This document shows positions 25,529-34,104 of a stretch of DNA of 64,000 nucleotides, piece after piece. The first letter of the stretch is position 1. Each line of letters starts with the position of its first letter. This stretch comes from Pseudomonas nicosulfuronedens (lineage in GTDB: Bacteria; Pseudomonadota; Gammaproteobacteria; Pseudomonadales; Pseudomonadaceae): assembly GCF_005877905.1 (NCBI RefSeq), contig NZ_SWDV01000008.1:1-64000 (forward strand). Direction: 5' to 3'. The position numbers and the translations under genes are program-made. Under the pieces are notes generated by a model. It was not told where the DNA came from. It made no database searches and saw only the letters and a program-made list of their open reading frames with translations.

Positions 25529-26245
25529 TTACGGCATCTGCACCTCGATCGTGCCGTCGGCGCTGACGGTGACCTGGCTGGTACCGGCTTCGATTTCCTG
25601 CGCCGGGGCGCCGCCGTAGCTGTCGGCCTTCATCGCGGCCATGCGCATCACGGGCATCGGGCGAGGCGCGCCGGAGGTGTTCAGGTTCAGGCTGACCAGC
25701 TTGTAGCCCTTGCCGCCGAGGGCATCGGTGAGCACCTGGGCACGGGCCTTGAAGGCATCCACGGCGCCTTTCATCATTGCATCCTCGTTCTTCGCGCGGG
25801 TCGCGTCGGCGATGCTGAAGTTCATGCTGCCCATCTTCAGCTTGCCCAGCAGGTCGGCGGTGAGCTGGGAGAGGGCGGCGAAGTCGGTGCTTTCCAGGCG
25901 CAATTCAGCGCGCTCGCGCCAGGCGGTGATCTTCTGGCCCTTGTCGTCATACACCGGGTAGCTGTTGCGACTGCCCAGGCTGACGGTCACGCCTTTCACC
26001 TTGCGCGCCTGCTCGACCGCCGCGTTCATCGCGGAGGTGGTTTCGGCCGCCAGCTTCGTCGGATCGTTGGCCTGGCCTTCGGTGAACAGGGTCACGTGCA
26101 TCAGGTCGTGGGCGACTTCCTGGCTGACCTCGGCGCGCAGCGAAACCTGGTTGTAGCGAGGTTCGTCTGCCAGGGCTCCCAGGCTGGTGGCGCACAGGGC
26201 GATGGCGGCGGCGATGGCGGTGAAGGGTTTCTTCAGTACAGACAT
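25529..26245 (-). CDS. SIMPL-domain (DUF541) periplasmic protein
   Basis: A 238-residue exported protein. A signal peptide (SVLKKPFTAIAAAIALCATSLGALA) is followed by one SIMPL/DUF541 domain with LRAEVSQEVAHDLMHV and SLNLNTSG. Related proteins (E. coli YggE) reduce oxidative stress by an unclear route. I start at ATG 26245 because AAGGAG lies directly upstream; the longer frame is not supported. It is divergent from the roxSR redox regulators, a pairing also present in P. aeruginosa (PA4495). Confidence 0.9.
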   Translation of the reverse strand: MSVLKKPFTAIAAAIALCATSLGALADEPRYNQVSLRAEVSQEVAHDLMHVTLFTEGQANDPTKLAAETTSAMNAAVEQARKVKGVTVSLGSRNSYPVYDDKGQKITAWRERAELRLESTDFAALSQLTADLLGKLKMGSMNFSIADATRAKNEDAMMKGAVDAFKARAQVLTDALGGKGYKLVSLNLNTSGAPRPMPVMRMAAMKADSYGGAPAQEIEAGTSQVTVSADGTIEVQMP

Positions 26246-26476
26246 GGATGACTCCTTGCTCCAGAAAAGTGTCCGGGCCACAGCTTAGTAGAGCCGCTGG
26301 CGAGGACTGTCAGACTCTTTGACGACGATGGCGTCGAGTTCGGGTTATTGACCGGTGTCACTAAATGTTTCGGCATCGGGCGGCCAGCGCAGGGCGCGCT
26401 GGAGTATGCTGTGGCGCTATGCCGCATAAAGGAGAGGGGGCTCTTGGCTATACTCGCGCAAATTCCGGAATTCACC

Positions 26477-27733
26477 ATGCGCCCACCGGTTTTCCAGCTT
26501 TCCGCCAGTCGTCAGAACCTCCTGCATCTGACGCTCATCCGTATTCTCGTGCTTGCCGCCCAGGCCGGTTCGGTCGGGCTTGCCTACAAGGCCCAGCTGA
26601 TCCAACTGCCCTGGCTCGCGCTCGGCGTGACCCTCGGTGTCTCCCTCGTACTCTGCCTGGGCACTGCGCTGCGCCTGCGCGGTCCATGGCCGGTGACCGA
26701 ACTCGAGTATGCCGTTCAGTTGGCCTGCGATCTGGTCATCCACAGCGTGCTGCTCTATTACTCGGGCGGTTCGAGCAATCCCTTCGTCTCTTATTACCTG
26801 GTGCCGCTGACCATCGCCGCGGCGACCCTGCCGTGGCTCTACACCATCGCCCTGGCGGGCCTCGCGCTGGCCAGCTACACCGTGCTGCTGGTGTGGTTCC
26901 ACCCGCTGGAGATGGCTGCCGGGCAGCGCGACAACCTGCTGATCTACGGCATGTGGCTGAGCTTCGCCCTCGCCGCCGCGCTGATCACCTTCTTCGTCGC
27001 CCGCATGTCCGAGTCGCTGCGCCGGCAGGAACAGTTGCAGGCCCAGCGTCGCGAGGAGGGCATGCGCGACCAGCAATTGCTGGCCGTCGCTACTCAGGCC
27101 GCCGGAGCCGCCCATGAGCTGGGCACCCCGCTGGCGACCATGAGCGTACTGCTCAAGGAATTGCGCCAGACCAATGCGGACCAGCCGATGTTGCAGGAAG
27201 ATCTCGCCCTGCTGCAGGAGCAGGTCAAGCTCTGCAAGACCACGCTTCAGCACCTGGTGCGCGCCGCCGAGGCGGACCGTCGCCAGGCGGTGGAGGAGCA
27301 GGGCGCCAACGAATGGGTCGAGTCGGTACTGCGTCGCTGGCACCTGATGCGCCCCGAGGCGAGCTATCGCTATCAGACGCTGGGCAAGGGCAAGGCACCG
27401 CGGATGACGCCGCCGACCGACCTGAGCCAGGCGCTGTTGAACCTGCTCAATAATGCGACGGACGCCTGTCCGGACGATCTGGACATCCGCCTGGACTGGG
27501 ATGCCGGTGAGATCTGCCTGAGCATCCGCGACCAGGGCCCAGGCGTGCCGTTGGCCATTGCCGAACAACTCGGCAAGCCGTTCTTCACCACCAAAGGCAA
27601 AGGGTTCGGCCTGGGGTTGTTCCTCAGCCAGGCCAGCGTGACCCGCGCGGGTGGAACGGTGAAGTTGTATAACCATGAAGATGGCGGCACTCTGACCGAG
27701 TTGCGTCTGCCCAGAAGCTATGGCGTGGCCTGA
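26477..27733 (+). CDS. roxS: Redox sensor histidine kinase RoxS (RegB/PrrB family)
   Basis: A membrane kinase that responds to respiratory quinone state and controls cyanide-insensitive and other terminal oxidases in Pseudomonas. About six helices fill residues 15-175. The loop contains GGSSNPF (97-103), the RegB heptapeptide GGxxNPF linked to ubiquinone sensing. The H-box AAHELGTPLATM places the phosphorylated His at 213, and the ATPase has NLLNNATDA and GLGLFLSQA. I list ATG 26477; a TTG at 26444 has a better ribosome site (GGAG nine bases upstream) and would add 11 residues, so the start is uncertain. Confidence 0.92.
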   Translation: MRPPVFQLSASRQNLLHLTLIRILVLAAQAGSVGLAYKAQLIQLPWLALGVTLGVSLVLCLGTALRLRGPWPVTELEYAVQLACDLVIHSVLLYYSGGSSNPFVSYYLVPLTIAAATLPWLYTIALAGLALASYTVLLVWFHPLEMAAGQRDNLLIYGMWLSFALAAALITFFVARMSESLRRQEQLQAQRREEGMRDQQLLAVATQAAGAAHELGTPLATMSVLLKELRQTNADQPMLQEDLALLQEQVKLCKTTLQHLVRAAEADRRQAVEEQGANEWVESVLRRWHLMRPEASYRYQTLGKGKAPRMTPPTDLSQALLNLLNNATDACPDDLDIRLDWDAGEICLSIRDQGPGVPLAIAEQLGKPFFTTKGKGFGLGLFLSQASVTRAGGTVKLYNHEDGGTLTELRLPRSYGVA

Positions 27734-27757
27734 TCGCCGCGCCCGCGAGGAAGTACC

Positions 27758-28318
27758 ATGAGCGAAGAGATCCTGTTCGAAGGCGAAGAGCAGCCCCACC
27801 TGCTGCTGGTGGACGACGATGCCACCTTTACCCGCGTCATGGCCCGCGCCATGACCCGTCGCGGGTTGCGGGTGTCGGTCGCCGGCTCCGCCGAGGAAGG
27901 CCTGGCCATGGCCAAGGAAGATCTGCCCGACTACGCCGTGCTGGACCTGAAGATGGACGGCGACTCCGGCCTGGTCCTGCTGCCCAAGCTGCTCGAGCTC
28001 GACGCCGAGATGCGTGTGGTGATCCTCACCGGCTACTCCAGCATCGCCACCGCGGTGGAGGCCATCAAGCGCGGCGCCACCAACTACCTGTGCAAACCGG
28101 CCGACGCCGACGATGTGCTCACCGCGCTGCTGTCGCAGCATGCGGACCTGGAGACCCTGGTGCCGGAAAACCCCATGTCGGTGGATCGCCTGCAGTGGGA
28201 ACATATTCAGCGCGTGCTTGCCGAACATGACGGCAACATCTCCGCGACCGCCCGAGCGCTGGGTATGCACCGGCGTACATTGCAACGTAAGCTGCAGAAG
28301 CGCCCGGTGAGGCGTTAA
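27758..28318 (+). CDS. roxR: Response regulator RoxR (RegA/PrrA/ActR family)
   Basis: The cognate regulator of RoxS. This 186-residue protein has a receiver domain with acidic pocket VDDD (18-21), phospho-acceptor Asp63 in VLDLKMDGDSG and Lys113-region CKPADADD, then a short proline-containing linker and a Fis-type helix-turn-helix (GNISATARALGMHRRTLQRK). That C-terminal sequence is nearly invariant in the RegA family. It follows roxS after 24 bases. Confidence 0.95.
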   Translation: MSEEILFEGEEQPHLLLVDDDATFTRVMARAMTRRGLRVSVAGSAEEGLAMAKEDLPDYAVLDLKMDGDSGLVLLPKLLELDAEMRVVILTGYSSIATAVEAIKRGATNYLCKPADADDVLTALLSQHADLETLVPENPMSVDRLQWEHIQRVLAEHDGNISATARALGMHRRTLQRKLQKRPVRR

Positions 28319-28332
28319 GCGATCGATAAGAC

Positions 28333-28362
28333 AAAGGAGCGCCAATGAGCGCTCCTTTTTAT
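28333..28362 (+). terminator. Terminator after roxR
   Basis: AAAGGAGCGC and GCGCTCCTTTTT form a stem around a short loop, starting 14 bases after the roxR stop and ending in T5. Confidence 0.9.
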
Positions 28363-28385
28363 TTCCAGCCGTGCGAGCCGACCCC

Positions 28386-30119
28386 ATGACCGACAGCGCC
28401 GAGTACCGGGCCGCGAACGATGCCGTTCGCAGCCGCTTCTTCCACCGAGTCTGGCAACTCACCGCGCCGTACTGGCGCAGCGAAGAGAAGGGCATGGCCT
28501 GGCTGCTGCTGATCGTGGTGATCGCCCTCTCCCTGGTGGGTGTGGCCGTCTCGGTCTGGCTTAACAGCTGGTACCGCGACTTCTACAACGCCCTGCAGAA
28601 CAAGGACGTCGACTCTTTCATTCGCCTGGTCCTGTACTTTTGCGGCATTGCCGCAGCGGCCATCCTGATCGCCGTCTACCGTCTTTACCTGACCCAGATG
28701 CTCACCATCCGCTGGCGCCGCTGGCTGACGGAGAAACACTTCGCCGCCTGGCTCGGGGACAAGAACTACTATCGCCTCGAACAGCGTGGCCATACGGACA
28801 ACCCTGACCAGCGCCTGACCGAAGACCTCAACAATTTCACCGACACTACCCTGACCCTGGGTCTGGGTCTGATCCGTAACGTGGTCAGCCTGGTGTCCTT
28901 CTCGGTGATCCTATGGGGTGTCTCCGGCAGCATCGAAGTGTTCGGCATCAGTATTCCCGGCTACATGTTCTGGGCTGCGCTGGTCTACGCCGCGGTCGGC
29001 AGTTGGCTGACCCATCTGATCGCCCGCCGTCTGATCACGTTGAACAACCAACAGCAGCGCTTTGAGGCGGACCTTCGCTTCGGCCTGGTGCGGGTGCGCG
29101 AGAACGCCGAGAGCATTGCTCTGTATAACGGTGAGGCCAATGAGAATGAGCGATTGATGGCCCGCTTCCGCAATGTATGGGGCAATTTCTGGGAGCTGAT
29201 GAAGGTGCAGAAGCGCTTGACCTTCTTCAGCTCTGGCTATGCGCAGATCGCCATCATCTTCCCCTTGGTGGTCGCCGCGCCTCGCTATTTTGCCGGCAAG
29301 ATCCAGCTCGGCGAGCTCATGCAGATCAATTCCGCGTTTGGCAACGTGCAGGATGGCCTGAGCTGGTTCATCGACGCTTATGCCAGCCTCGCCAACTGGC
29401 GTGCTACCTGTGACCGTCTGCTGAGCTTCCGCGGGGCCATGACCGAGACGGCTCAGGAGTCGGCCAATATTAATGTGCGCAAGACCGGCACCAACCTGCA
29501 GTTGCAGGACCTGACGCTGAGCCTGGGCAGTGGTCGTGAACTGCTGGAGCCAACCCGCCTGACTATCAATACTGGCGAGCACGTGCTGATCGGCGGCCCC
29601 TCCGGTGGCGGCAAGAGCACCCTGCTGCGTGCCATGAGCGGCCTGTGGCGCTACGGCAGCGGCGTGGTGCAGATGCCTGAGGCGCGCAGCCTGTTCGTGC
29701 CGCAGAAACCGTACCTGCCCATAGGCACACTGGCCGAAGCGCTGTGTTATCCCGAGGCGGGCGACCGGCATGATCTCGAAAGACTGAAGCAGGTGCTGCA
29801 CTTGTGCCGCCTGGACTCCTTGGTATCCCGCCTGGAAGAGGCCGATCACTGGCAGCGCGTGCTCTCGCCGGGCGAGCAGCAGCGCCTGGCCATCGCCCGC
29901 GCGCTGCTTTATGCACCGCAGTGGCTGTTCCTCGACGAGGCCACCTCCGCGCTGGACGAGACCGACGAGGCTGCGCTTTATCAGGTGCTGATCGACCAGT
30001 TGCCGGGGGTGACCCTGGTCAGCATTGGCCATCGGGTCAGCCTGAAGCGATTCCACCCGCGCCAACTGCGCCTGGAGGAGCATCGTTTGCAGGAGATCGA
30101 GTCTGTTTTGCCGGCGTAG
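28386..30119 (+). CDS. YddA/SbmA-BacA-type ABC transporter (fused permease and ATPase)
   Basis: A 577-residue half-transporter. The N-terminal 330 residues are an SbmA/BacA-type membrane domain (WLNSWYRDFYNALQ, RWRRWLTEKHFAAWL, NPDQRLTEDLNNFT are family hallmarks). The C-terminal ATPase has Walker A GGPSGGGKSTLLR, Q-loop FVPQKPYLPIGTL, a degenerate signature LSPGEQQR, and Walker B WLFLDEATSALDE. Relatives move peptides, long-chain fatty acids or vitamin B12 precursors, so the substrate is open. I start at ATG 28386; a GTG at 28371 would overlap the terminator tail. I do not recall this gene between roxR and magA in PAO1. Confidence 0.88.
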   Translation: MTDSAEYRAANDAVRSRFFHRVWQLTAPYWRSEEKGMAWLLLIVVIALSLVGVAVSVWLNSWYRDFYNALQNKDVDSFIRLVLYFCGIAAAAILIAVYRLYLTQMLTIRWRRWLTEKHFAAWLGDKNYYRLEQRGHTDNPDQRLTEDLNNFTDTTLTLGLGLIRNVVSLVSFSVILWGVSGSIEVFGISIPGYMFWAALVYAAVGSWLTHLIARRLITLNNQQQRFEADLRFGLVRVRENAESIALYNGEANENERLMARFRNVWGNFWELMKVQKRLTFFSSGYAQIAIIFPLVVAAPRYFAGKIQLGELMQINSAFGNVQDGLSWFIDAYASLANWRATCDRLLSFRGAMTETAQESANINVRKTGTNLQLQDLTLSLGSGRELLEPTRLTINTGEHVLIGGPSGGGKSTLLRAMSGLWRYGSGVVQMPEARSLFVPQKPYLPIGTLAEALCYPEAGDRHDLERLKQVLHLCRLDSLVSRLEEADHWQRVLSPGEQQRLAIARALLYAPQWLFLDEATSALDETDEAALYQVLIDQLPGVTLVSIGHRVSLKRFHPRQLRLEEHRLQEIESVLPA

Positions 30120-30264
30120 TGGCAGTTTGATTCACTGGAATAATGTGATCGCGTTAGTGGGAAACATCTGAAAGTCTTCTCAGACAGGATGATTTCTTCT
30201 TATTTATTTACATTTTTCAGTGTTTAGCCGCTGCGAAGTTTTCAAGAACAGGTACCCTGTGCAC

Positions 30265-30284
30265 CCCGGCGGTCATCCGCCGGG
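30265..30284 (+). other. Perfect hairpin in the leader of the M23 peptidase gene
   Basis: CCCGGCGG, loop TCAT, CCGCCGGG: an 8-base perfect stem 25 bases upstream of the chosen start, with no T-run after it. The surrounding 30120-30250 region is markedly AT-rich for this genome and probably contains the promoter. Confidence 0.55.
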
Positions 30285-30309
30285 CCGAATGCATTCCAAC
30301 GGTACCGCC

Positions 30310-31278
30310 ATGAAACCCCTTTCCCCCTCACGCCAAGCCCTGACTCGCTCGGACCTGCGCCTGATCGACACGCGCCGGTACGTGCTGGGCGCTGCCTGCG
30401 TGTCGCTGGTCATCGCCGCGGCTGCCTTCGCTGGCGGGCTGTGGATCGGGCGGGGCCAGGCCGAACCGGTGATGGTCCCGGTGGCGCAGTCCGACGAAGC
30501 GCCCGATGAGTCCGGCGAGCGTTTTGCCGCCGAGCGCATCGGCGAGCTGACCGGTCGCCTGCAAGTCCTGGAGAAGGACGCGGACTACCTGCTCAAGGCT
30601 GTCGATAGTCACGAGGAAATCGCCCGCAAGCTTTCCAAAGTCGACCCGGAGCTGGTCCCCGTCCCAAAAAGCAAGCCAGCCTCCACCCGCAACGAAGGTG
30701 GCATCCTGCTGCCGCCCCGAGCCTGCGTCGACCCGTTGCCCGCATCGGCCGCTGACCTCGAGCGCAATGAGCAATCGGCCAAGTGCCTGCGCCGGGTCTT
30801 CGACCTGCTGATGGACCAGGTGGCCCGGCGTAACGCCGATTTCATGGCAATCCCCGCGCGCCGCCCGATGGAGCAGGCGCGCCTGGGCTCGCCGTTCGGT
30901 AACCGGGTTGATCCGTTCAACCGCCACCTGGCCTTCCATTCTGGCCAGGACTTCTCCGCGCCCACCGGTAGTCCGATCCATGCCGCCGCCGGCGGCCGGG
31001 TGATCGTTTCCGGGCGACATGCTTCCTATGGCAATCGCGTCGAGATCGACCACGGTAATGGCCTGGTGACTCGCTACGCCCATGCCTCCAAGCTGCTGGT
31101 GAAAGTCGGCGACGTCGTACTGCCGGGGCAGGAGATCGCCAAGGTCGGTTCCACTGGACGCTCCACTGGTCCGCACCTGCACTTCGAAGTGCTCTACCAC
31201 GGCGAATTCGTCGACCCGCAGAACTTCCTTTCCCTGGGCGGCATGGAGATCGACAGCGATGGCCTGGCCACGGACTAA
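30310..31278 (+). CDS. M23-family peptidoglycan endopeptidase, membrane-anchored
   Basis: A 322-residue LytM/M23 protein expected to cut peptidoglycan cross-links in the periplasm. It has a basic cytoplasmic N-terminus, one membrane helix (YVLGAACVSLVIAAAAFAGG, about residues 27-46), a helical region and a C-terminal M23 domain with intact zinc motifs HSGQD and GPHLHFEVL. Thus it should be an active enzyme rather than an EnvC-like activator. ATG 30310 is used; ATG 30289 is also possible and neither has a strong ribosome site. It overlaps the next gene by 20 bases and leads a triad ending in a bactofilin. Confidence 0.88.
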   Translation: MKPLSPSRQALTRSDLRLIDTRRYVLGAACVSLVIAAAAFAGGLWIGRGQAEPVMVPVAQSDEAPDESGERFAAERIGELTGRLQVLEKDADYLLKAVDSHEEIARKLSKVDPELVPVPKSKPASTRNEGGILLPPRACVDPLPASAADLERNEQSAKCLRRVFDLLMDQVARRNADFMAIPARRPMEQARLGSPFGNRVDPFNRHLAFHSGQDFSAPTGSPIHAAAGGRVIVSGRHASYGNRVEIDHGNGLVTRYAHASKLLVKVGDVVLPGQEIAKVGSTGRSTGPHLHFEVLYHGEFVDPQNFLSLGGMEIDSDGLATD

Positions 31279-31624
31279 GCGGCCCTCCACCCGCCACCTG
31301 TTGCGCGCCGAGCACCGCCCTCATGTTCCCCAGGGCTTTGCCTGGTTGGGCTGGGCGGCGCTGGTGCTTCTCGTGCTCGCAGCTCTCGCGCTGGGCGGCT
31401 GGCAACTGCGCGCCAGCGATGATGGCCAGGCGCGTGAGCGCATCGGTGCGCTCGAGGCGAAAAACGCCGAACTGACGCAGGAGCTGGAAGAAAGGCACCT
31501 GCAAGCCGAAGAGGAACGCGCCAACCGTGAGCAGCTGATGCGGCGGATCGACGCGATGTCCGCCGAAATCAAGAAACTCAAGACTGAGCTGGCCTTCTTC
31601 CGCCAGCAGAAACCTGGCAAGTAG
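31259..31624 (+). CDS. Small membrane protein with long coiled coil (between M23 peptidase and bactofilin)
   Basis: A 121-residue protein I cannot assign to a named family. It has a basic, His/Arg-rich N-terminus, one membrane helix (GWAALVLLVLAALALGGW, about residues 30-48) and then a heptad-rich coiled coil to the end (RIGALEAKNAELTQELEERH, ANREQLMRRIDAMSAEIKKL). Topology suggests a coiled coil in the periplasm. It overlaps the M23 gene and lies 18 bases before the bactofilin gene, so it may bridge the two, much as FtsB/L-type proteins do; that role is inferred. Confidence 0.8.
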   Translation: MAWPRTKRPSTRHLLRAEHRPHVPQGFAWLGWAALVLLVLAALALGGWQLRASDDGQARERIGALEAKNAELTQELEERHLQAEEERANREQLMRRIDAMSAEIKKLKTELAFFRQQKPGK

Positions 31625-31642
31625 TACGCGCGAGGAATTGCG

Positions 31643-32077
31643 ATGTTCAGCAACAGCAAGAAGAAAGGCCCGCAGGTCTCGGTGGACAAGTTCTCCAGCC
31701 TGCTCTCGGGCAACGTCGATCTGGTCGGCGACATGCAGTTCCAGGACGGCCTGAAGATCCTCGGCACGGTGAAAGGCAACATCAGCCACAAGCCCGGCGC
31801 GGCCAGCCTGCTGGCGCTCAGCGCGGAAGGCCGGATCGAGGGCAACGTCAGCAGCTACGATGCCCTGATCGACGGCACCATCATCGGCGACCTCTACGTC
31901 GAGCACCTGCTGGAACTGCACTCGAACGCGAGGGTGGTCGGCAACATCCAGTACCGCCAGTTGAGCATGGAGAACGGTGCGACGGTGGACGGCAAGCTGA
32001 CTCGTCTCGCCGACGGCGAGGCGCCCAAGCCCCTGGAGCTGCCGGCTCCGGTGCGCGATGAGGAAGCCGAAGCCTGA
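31643..32077 (+). CDS. Bactofilin family cytoskeletal protein
   Basis: A 144-residue bactofilin: short unordered tails around a right-handed beta-helix built of repeats with GNVDLVGDMQFQDGLKILG, GTVKGNI, AEGRIEGNVSSYDALIDGTIIG and ARVVGNI spacing (short pieces). Bactofilins polymerise without nucleotide at the membrane and often work with M23 endopeptidases, as in Helicobacter (CcmA-Csd) and Caulobacter. The operon with an M23 enzyme fits that. GAGGAATTGCG supplies the ribosome site. Confidence 0.92.
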   Translation: MFSNSKKKGPQVSVDKFSSLLSGNVDLVGDMQFQDGLKILGTVKGNISHKPGAASLLALSAEGRIEGNVSSYDALIDGTIIGDLYVEHLLELHSNARVVGNIQYRQLSMENGATVDGKLTRLADGEAPKPLELPAPVRDEEAEA

Positions 32078-32146
32078 TTTGCCCCGGCGCGGTGGGTACT
32101 TAGCTTGCTATGATTGTCGCCCCCACCGCCCAGACCCGCCCGTCCC

Positions 32147-33088
32147 ATGCTCGCACTCCTGCTCCAGACCTTCAGCATCACCGCCCCGGTCTTTGCCATG
32201 CTGTTCCTCGGAGTGCTGCTGCGCCGCGTGGGGGCGATCAATCCGGAATTCATCCAGACGGCGTCGGCGCTGGTGTTCAACGCCACCATGCCGGCGATGC
32301 TGTTCCTCGGCATCTACCACTCCGACCTGCACAGCGCGGCGCGTCCGGAAGTGCTGCTGTATTTCTGTGCGGCAACCCTGGCGGGCTTCCTGCTGGCTTG
32401 GGGCTGGGCCGTCTGGCGGGTACCGCGCGAGGAGCGTGGTGTCTACGTCCAGGGCTCGTTCCGCGGCAACAACGGCATCATCGGCCTGGCGCTGGCCACC
32501 AGTCTCTATGGCGAGCACGGCCTGGCGCTGGGCTCGGTCCTCGCTGCCCTGGTGATCCTCTGCTACAACACACTGTCCTCGGTGGTGCTGGCGATCTACA
32601 GCCCGAGCATGAAGTCCGACCCACTGAGCATCGCCCGCAACGTCATCTGCAACCCGCTGATCATCAGTGTGCTGGCCGCACTGCCGTTCTCCTGGTTCGG
32701 TATCGGCCTGCCCCAGTGGCTGCTGACCTCCGCCGACTACTTCGCTCAGATGACCCTGCCGCTGGCGCTGGTCTGCATCGGCGGCACGCTGTCGCTGGCC
32801 TCGCTACGCGAGAGCGGCGGCCTGGCAATCAGCGCGAGCCTGATGAAGATGGTCTGGTTACCGCTGATCTGTACTTTCGTCGCCTGGGCGCTGGGCTTCC
32901 GGGGTGCCGAACTGGGGATTCTCTTCCTCTATTTCGCCAGCCCTACGGCGGCCGCCAGCTATGTCATGGCCCGCGCCGCCAATGGCAACCATGAACTGGC
33001 AGCGTCGATCATCGTCATCACCACTCTGGTGGCGGCGCTGACTACCAACGTCGGCATCTTTGTCCTGCAGTGGGGCGGCTGGATGTGA
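32147..33088 (+). CDS. AEC-family permease (auxin efflux carrier / malonate transporter type)
   Basis: A 313-residue inner-membrane transporter with about ten helices. Characteristic pieces are FLGVLLRRVGAINPEFIQTAS near the start, GNNGIIGLALA, NPLIISVLAAL and SPTAAASYVMARAANGN near the end. The family exports or imports organic acids such as malonate; substrate here is unknown. The ATG at 32147 removes a proline-rich extension in the open frame. It lies 69 bases after the bactofilin, so it may share its transcript. Confidence 0.88.
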   Translation: MLALLLQTFSITAPVFAMLFLGVLLRRVGAINPEFIQTASALVFNATMPAMLFLGIYHSDLHSAARPEVLLYFCAATLAGFLLAWGWAVWRVPREERGVYVQGSFRGNNGIIGLALATSLYGEHGLALGSVLAALVILCYNTLSSVVLAIYSPSMKSDPLSIARNVICNPLIISVLAALPFSWFGIGLPQWLLTSADYFAQMTLPLALVCIGGTLSLASLRESGGLAISASLMKMVWLPLICTFVAWALGFRGAELGILFLYFASPTAAASYVMARAANGNHELAASIIVITTLVAALTTNVGIFVLQWGGWM

Positions 33089-33256
33089 CTCGGCGGAAGT
33101 CGATATCCTTCCAAGGGGTGTTGCGCCAAACGCTATTCGGTTTGTAGGAAATTTCTGAAAGATCGCTCTGTATCGCATCCGCGAGCGAACGCCGTTCCGC
33201 ACACGTACAAGACCGGTTACATTTGGCACCCCGCTATGCACGATCAAGGAATGTTC

Positions 33257-34066
33257 ATGCAGCTCACGCGTCGGATGGTTCGTGCCGTCTTTTTTCTATC
33301 AGCCAGTCTCCTGGCTGCGACGGTCGCTGCCGAACCGCGTGCGGACCTCTCCAGCCCAACCGCCGGCTGGCGCTACTCCGGCCTGACCGATGATCCGAGC
33401 GTGCCCCGCGTGGCCTATCCCACGCCGCCTATCGACCGTGGCGGTGTGCGTGGCCGCAGCCTGATCGAAGGCCATCTGCGTGAAGTCTCCGGTATCGACC
33501 GTGCCCAGCGCCTGGTGGTGAATGGCAATCCGCTTCCTCTCTATACCGACGCTGAAGGCAAGTTCGTTCGCCCCTACAACTTCGGTGCGGGCAGCAACAG
33601 CGTGGCGGTCAGCAGCGATCAGGGGAAATCCCTCAAGCGCGTCCAGTTCTACGAAGCCAACACTGGCCGCATTCCACCGCGTATCCGCCTGGCCCTGGGC
33701 TGGAACGACCCCAAGGCCGAACTCGATCTGCATATCGTCACGCCTGACGGCCAGCATGCCTTCTGGGCACGCCCGCGCCTGAGCAACGGCGGTGGCCTCG
33801 ACCCGGATGGCGTCGACGGCCCCGGCCCGGAAATGTTCACCATGGCGGCGCCGTTGCATGGCACTTACCTGGTCTACGTCAATTACTGGGGCAACCTGAA
33901 CAGCCAGGGTTACAACTTCCAGGCCGGCAGCAATGTGCAGGACGTGATCACCGCCGAGATCAACCTGGTGTTCAACGAAAACACCGTCAACGAGAAGCGC
34001 GAGACCTTCGTGGTGCCCATGCGCACCATCGGCGATCTGGTGCTGGTGAAGACCTTCAACTACTGA
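33257..34066 (+). CDS. magA: MagA, secreted DUF2135 (YfaP-like) protein
   Basis: First gene of the mag operon. The 269-residue protein has a signal peptide (RRMVRAVFFLSASLLAATVAAE) and a DUF2135 domain with LGWNDPKAELDLHIVTPDG and the C-terminal TVNEKRETFVVPMR block. I chose ATG 33257, six bases after AAGGA; an earlier ATG at 33251 touches the ribosome site. The AAGGA context also fits an RsmA-type GGA target, consistent with the reported Gac/Rsm control of mag in P. aeruginosa, but that is only suggestive. It is a paralog of magF at the other end of the operon. Confidence 0.9.
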   Translation: MQLTRRMVRAVFFLSASLLAATVAAEPRADLSSPTAGWRYSGLTDDPSVPRVAYPTPPIDRGGVRGRSLIEGHLREVSGIDRAQRLVVNGNPLPLYTDAEGKFVRPYNFGAGSNSVAVSSDQGKSLKRVQFYEANTGRIPPRIRLALGWNDPKAELDLHIVTPDGQHAFWARPRLSNGGGLDPDGVDGPGPEMFTMAAPLHGTYLVYVNYWGNLNSQGYNFQAGSNVQDVITAEINLVFNENTVNEKRETFVVPMRTIGDLVLVKTFNY

Positions 34067-34104
34067 ATTCGCCCCTCGCAGGGATGACACGGGACAAGCG
34101 ATCC

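Noticed and set aside
26417-28495. A 692-codon open frame antisense to roxSR
   Set aside because: A shadow crossing two real genes and the roxR terminator, with no recognisable domain.
30120-30264. Possible small RNA or extra gene in the AT-rich stretch before the M23 gene
   Set aside because: A short TCTGA/TCAGA stem and AT-rich sequence are present, but there is no convincing promoter plus terminator pair or open frame; a plain promoter region is enough.
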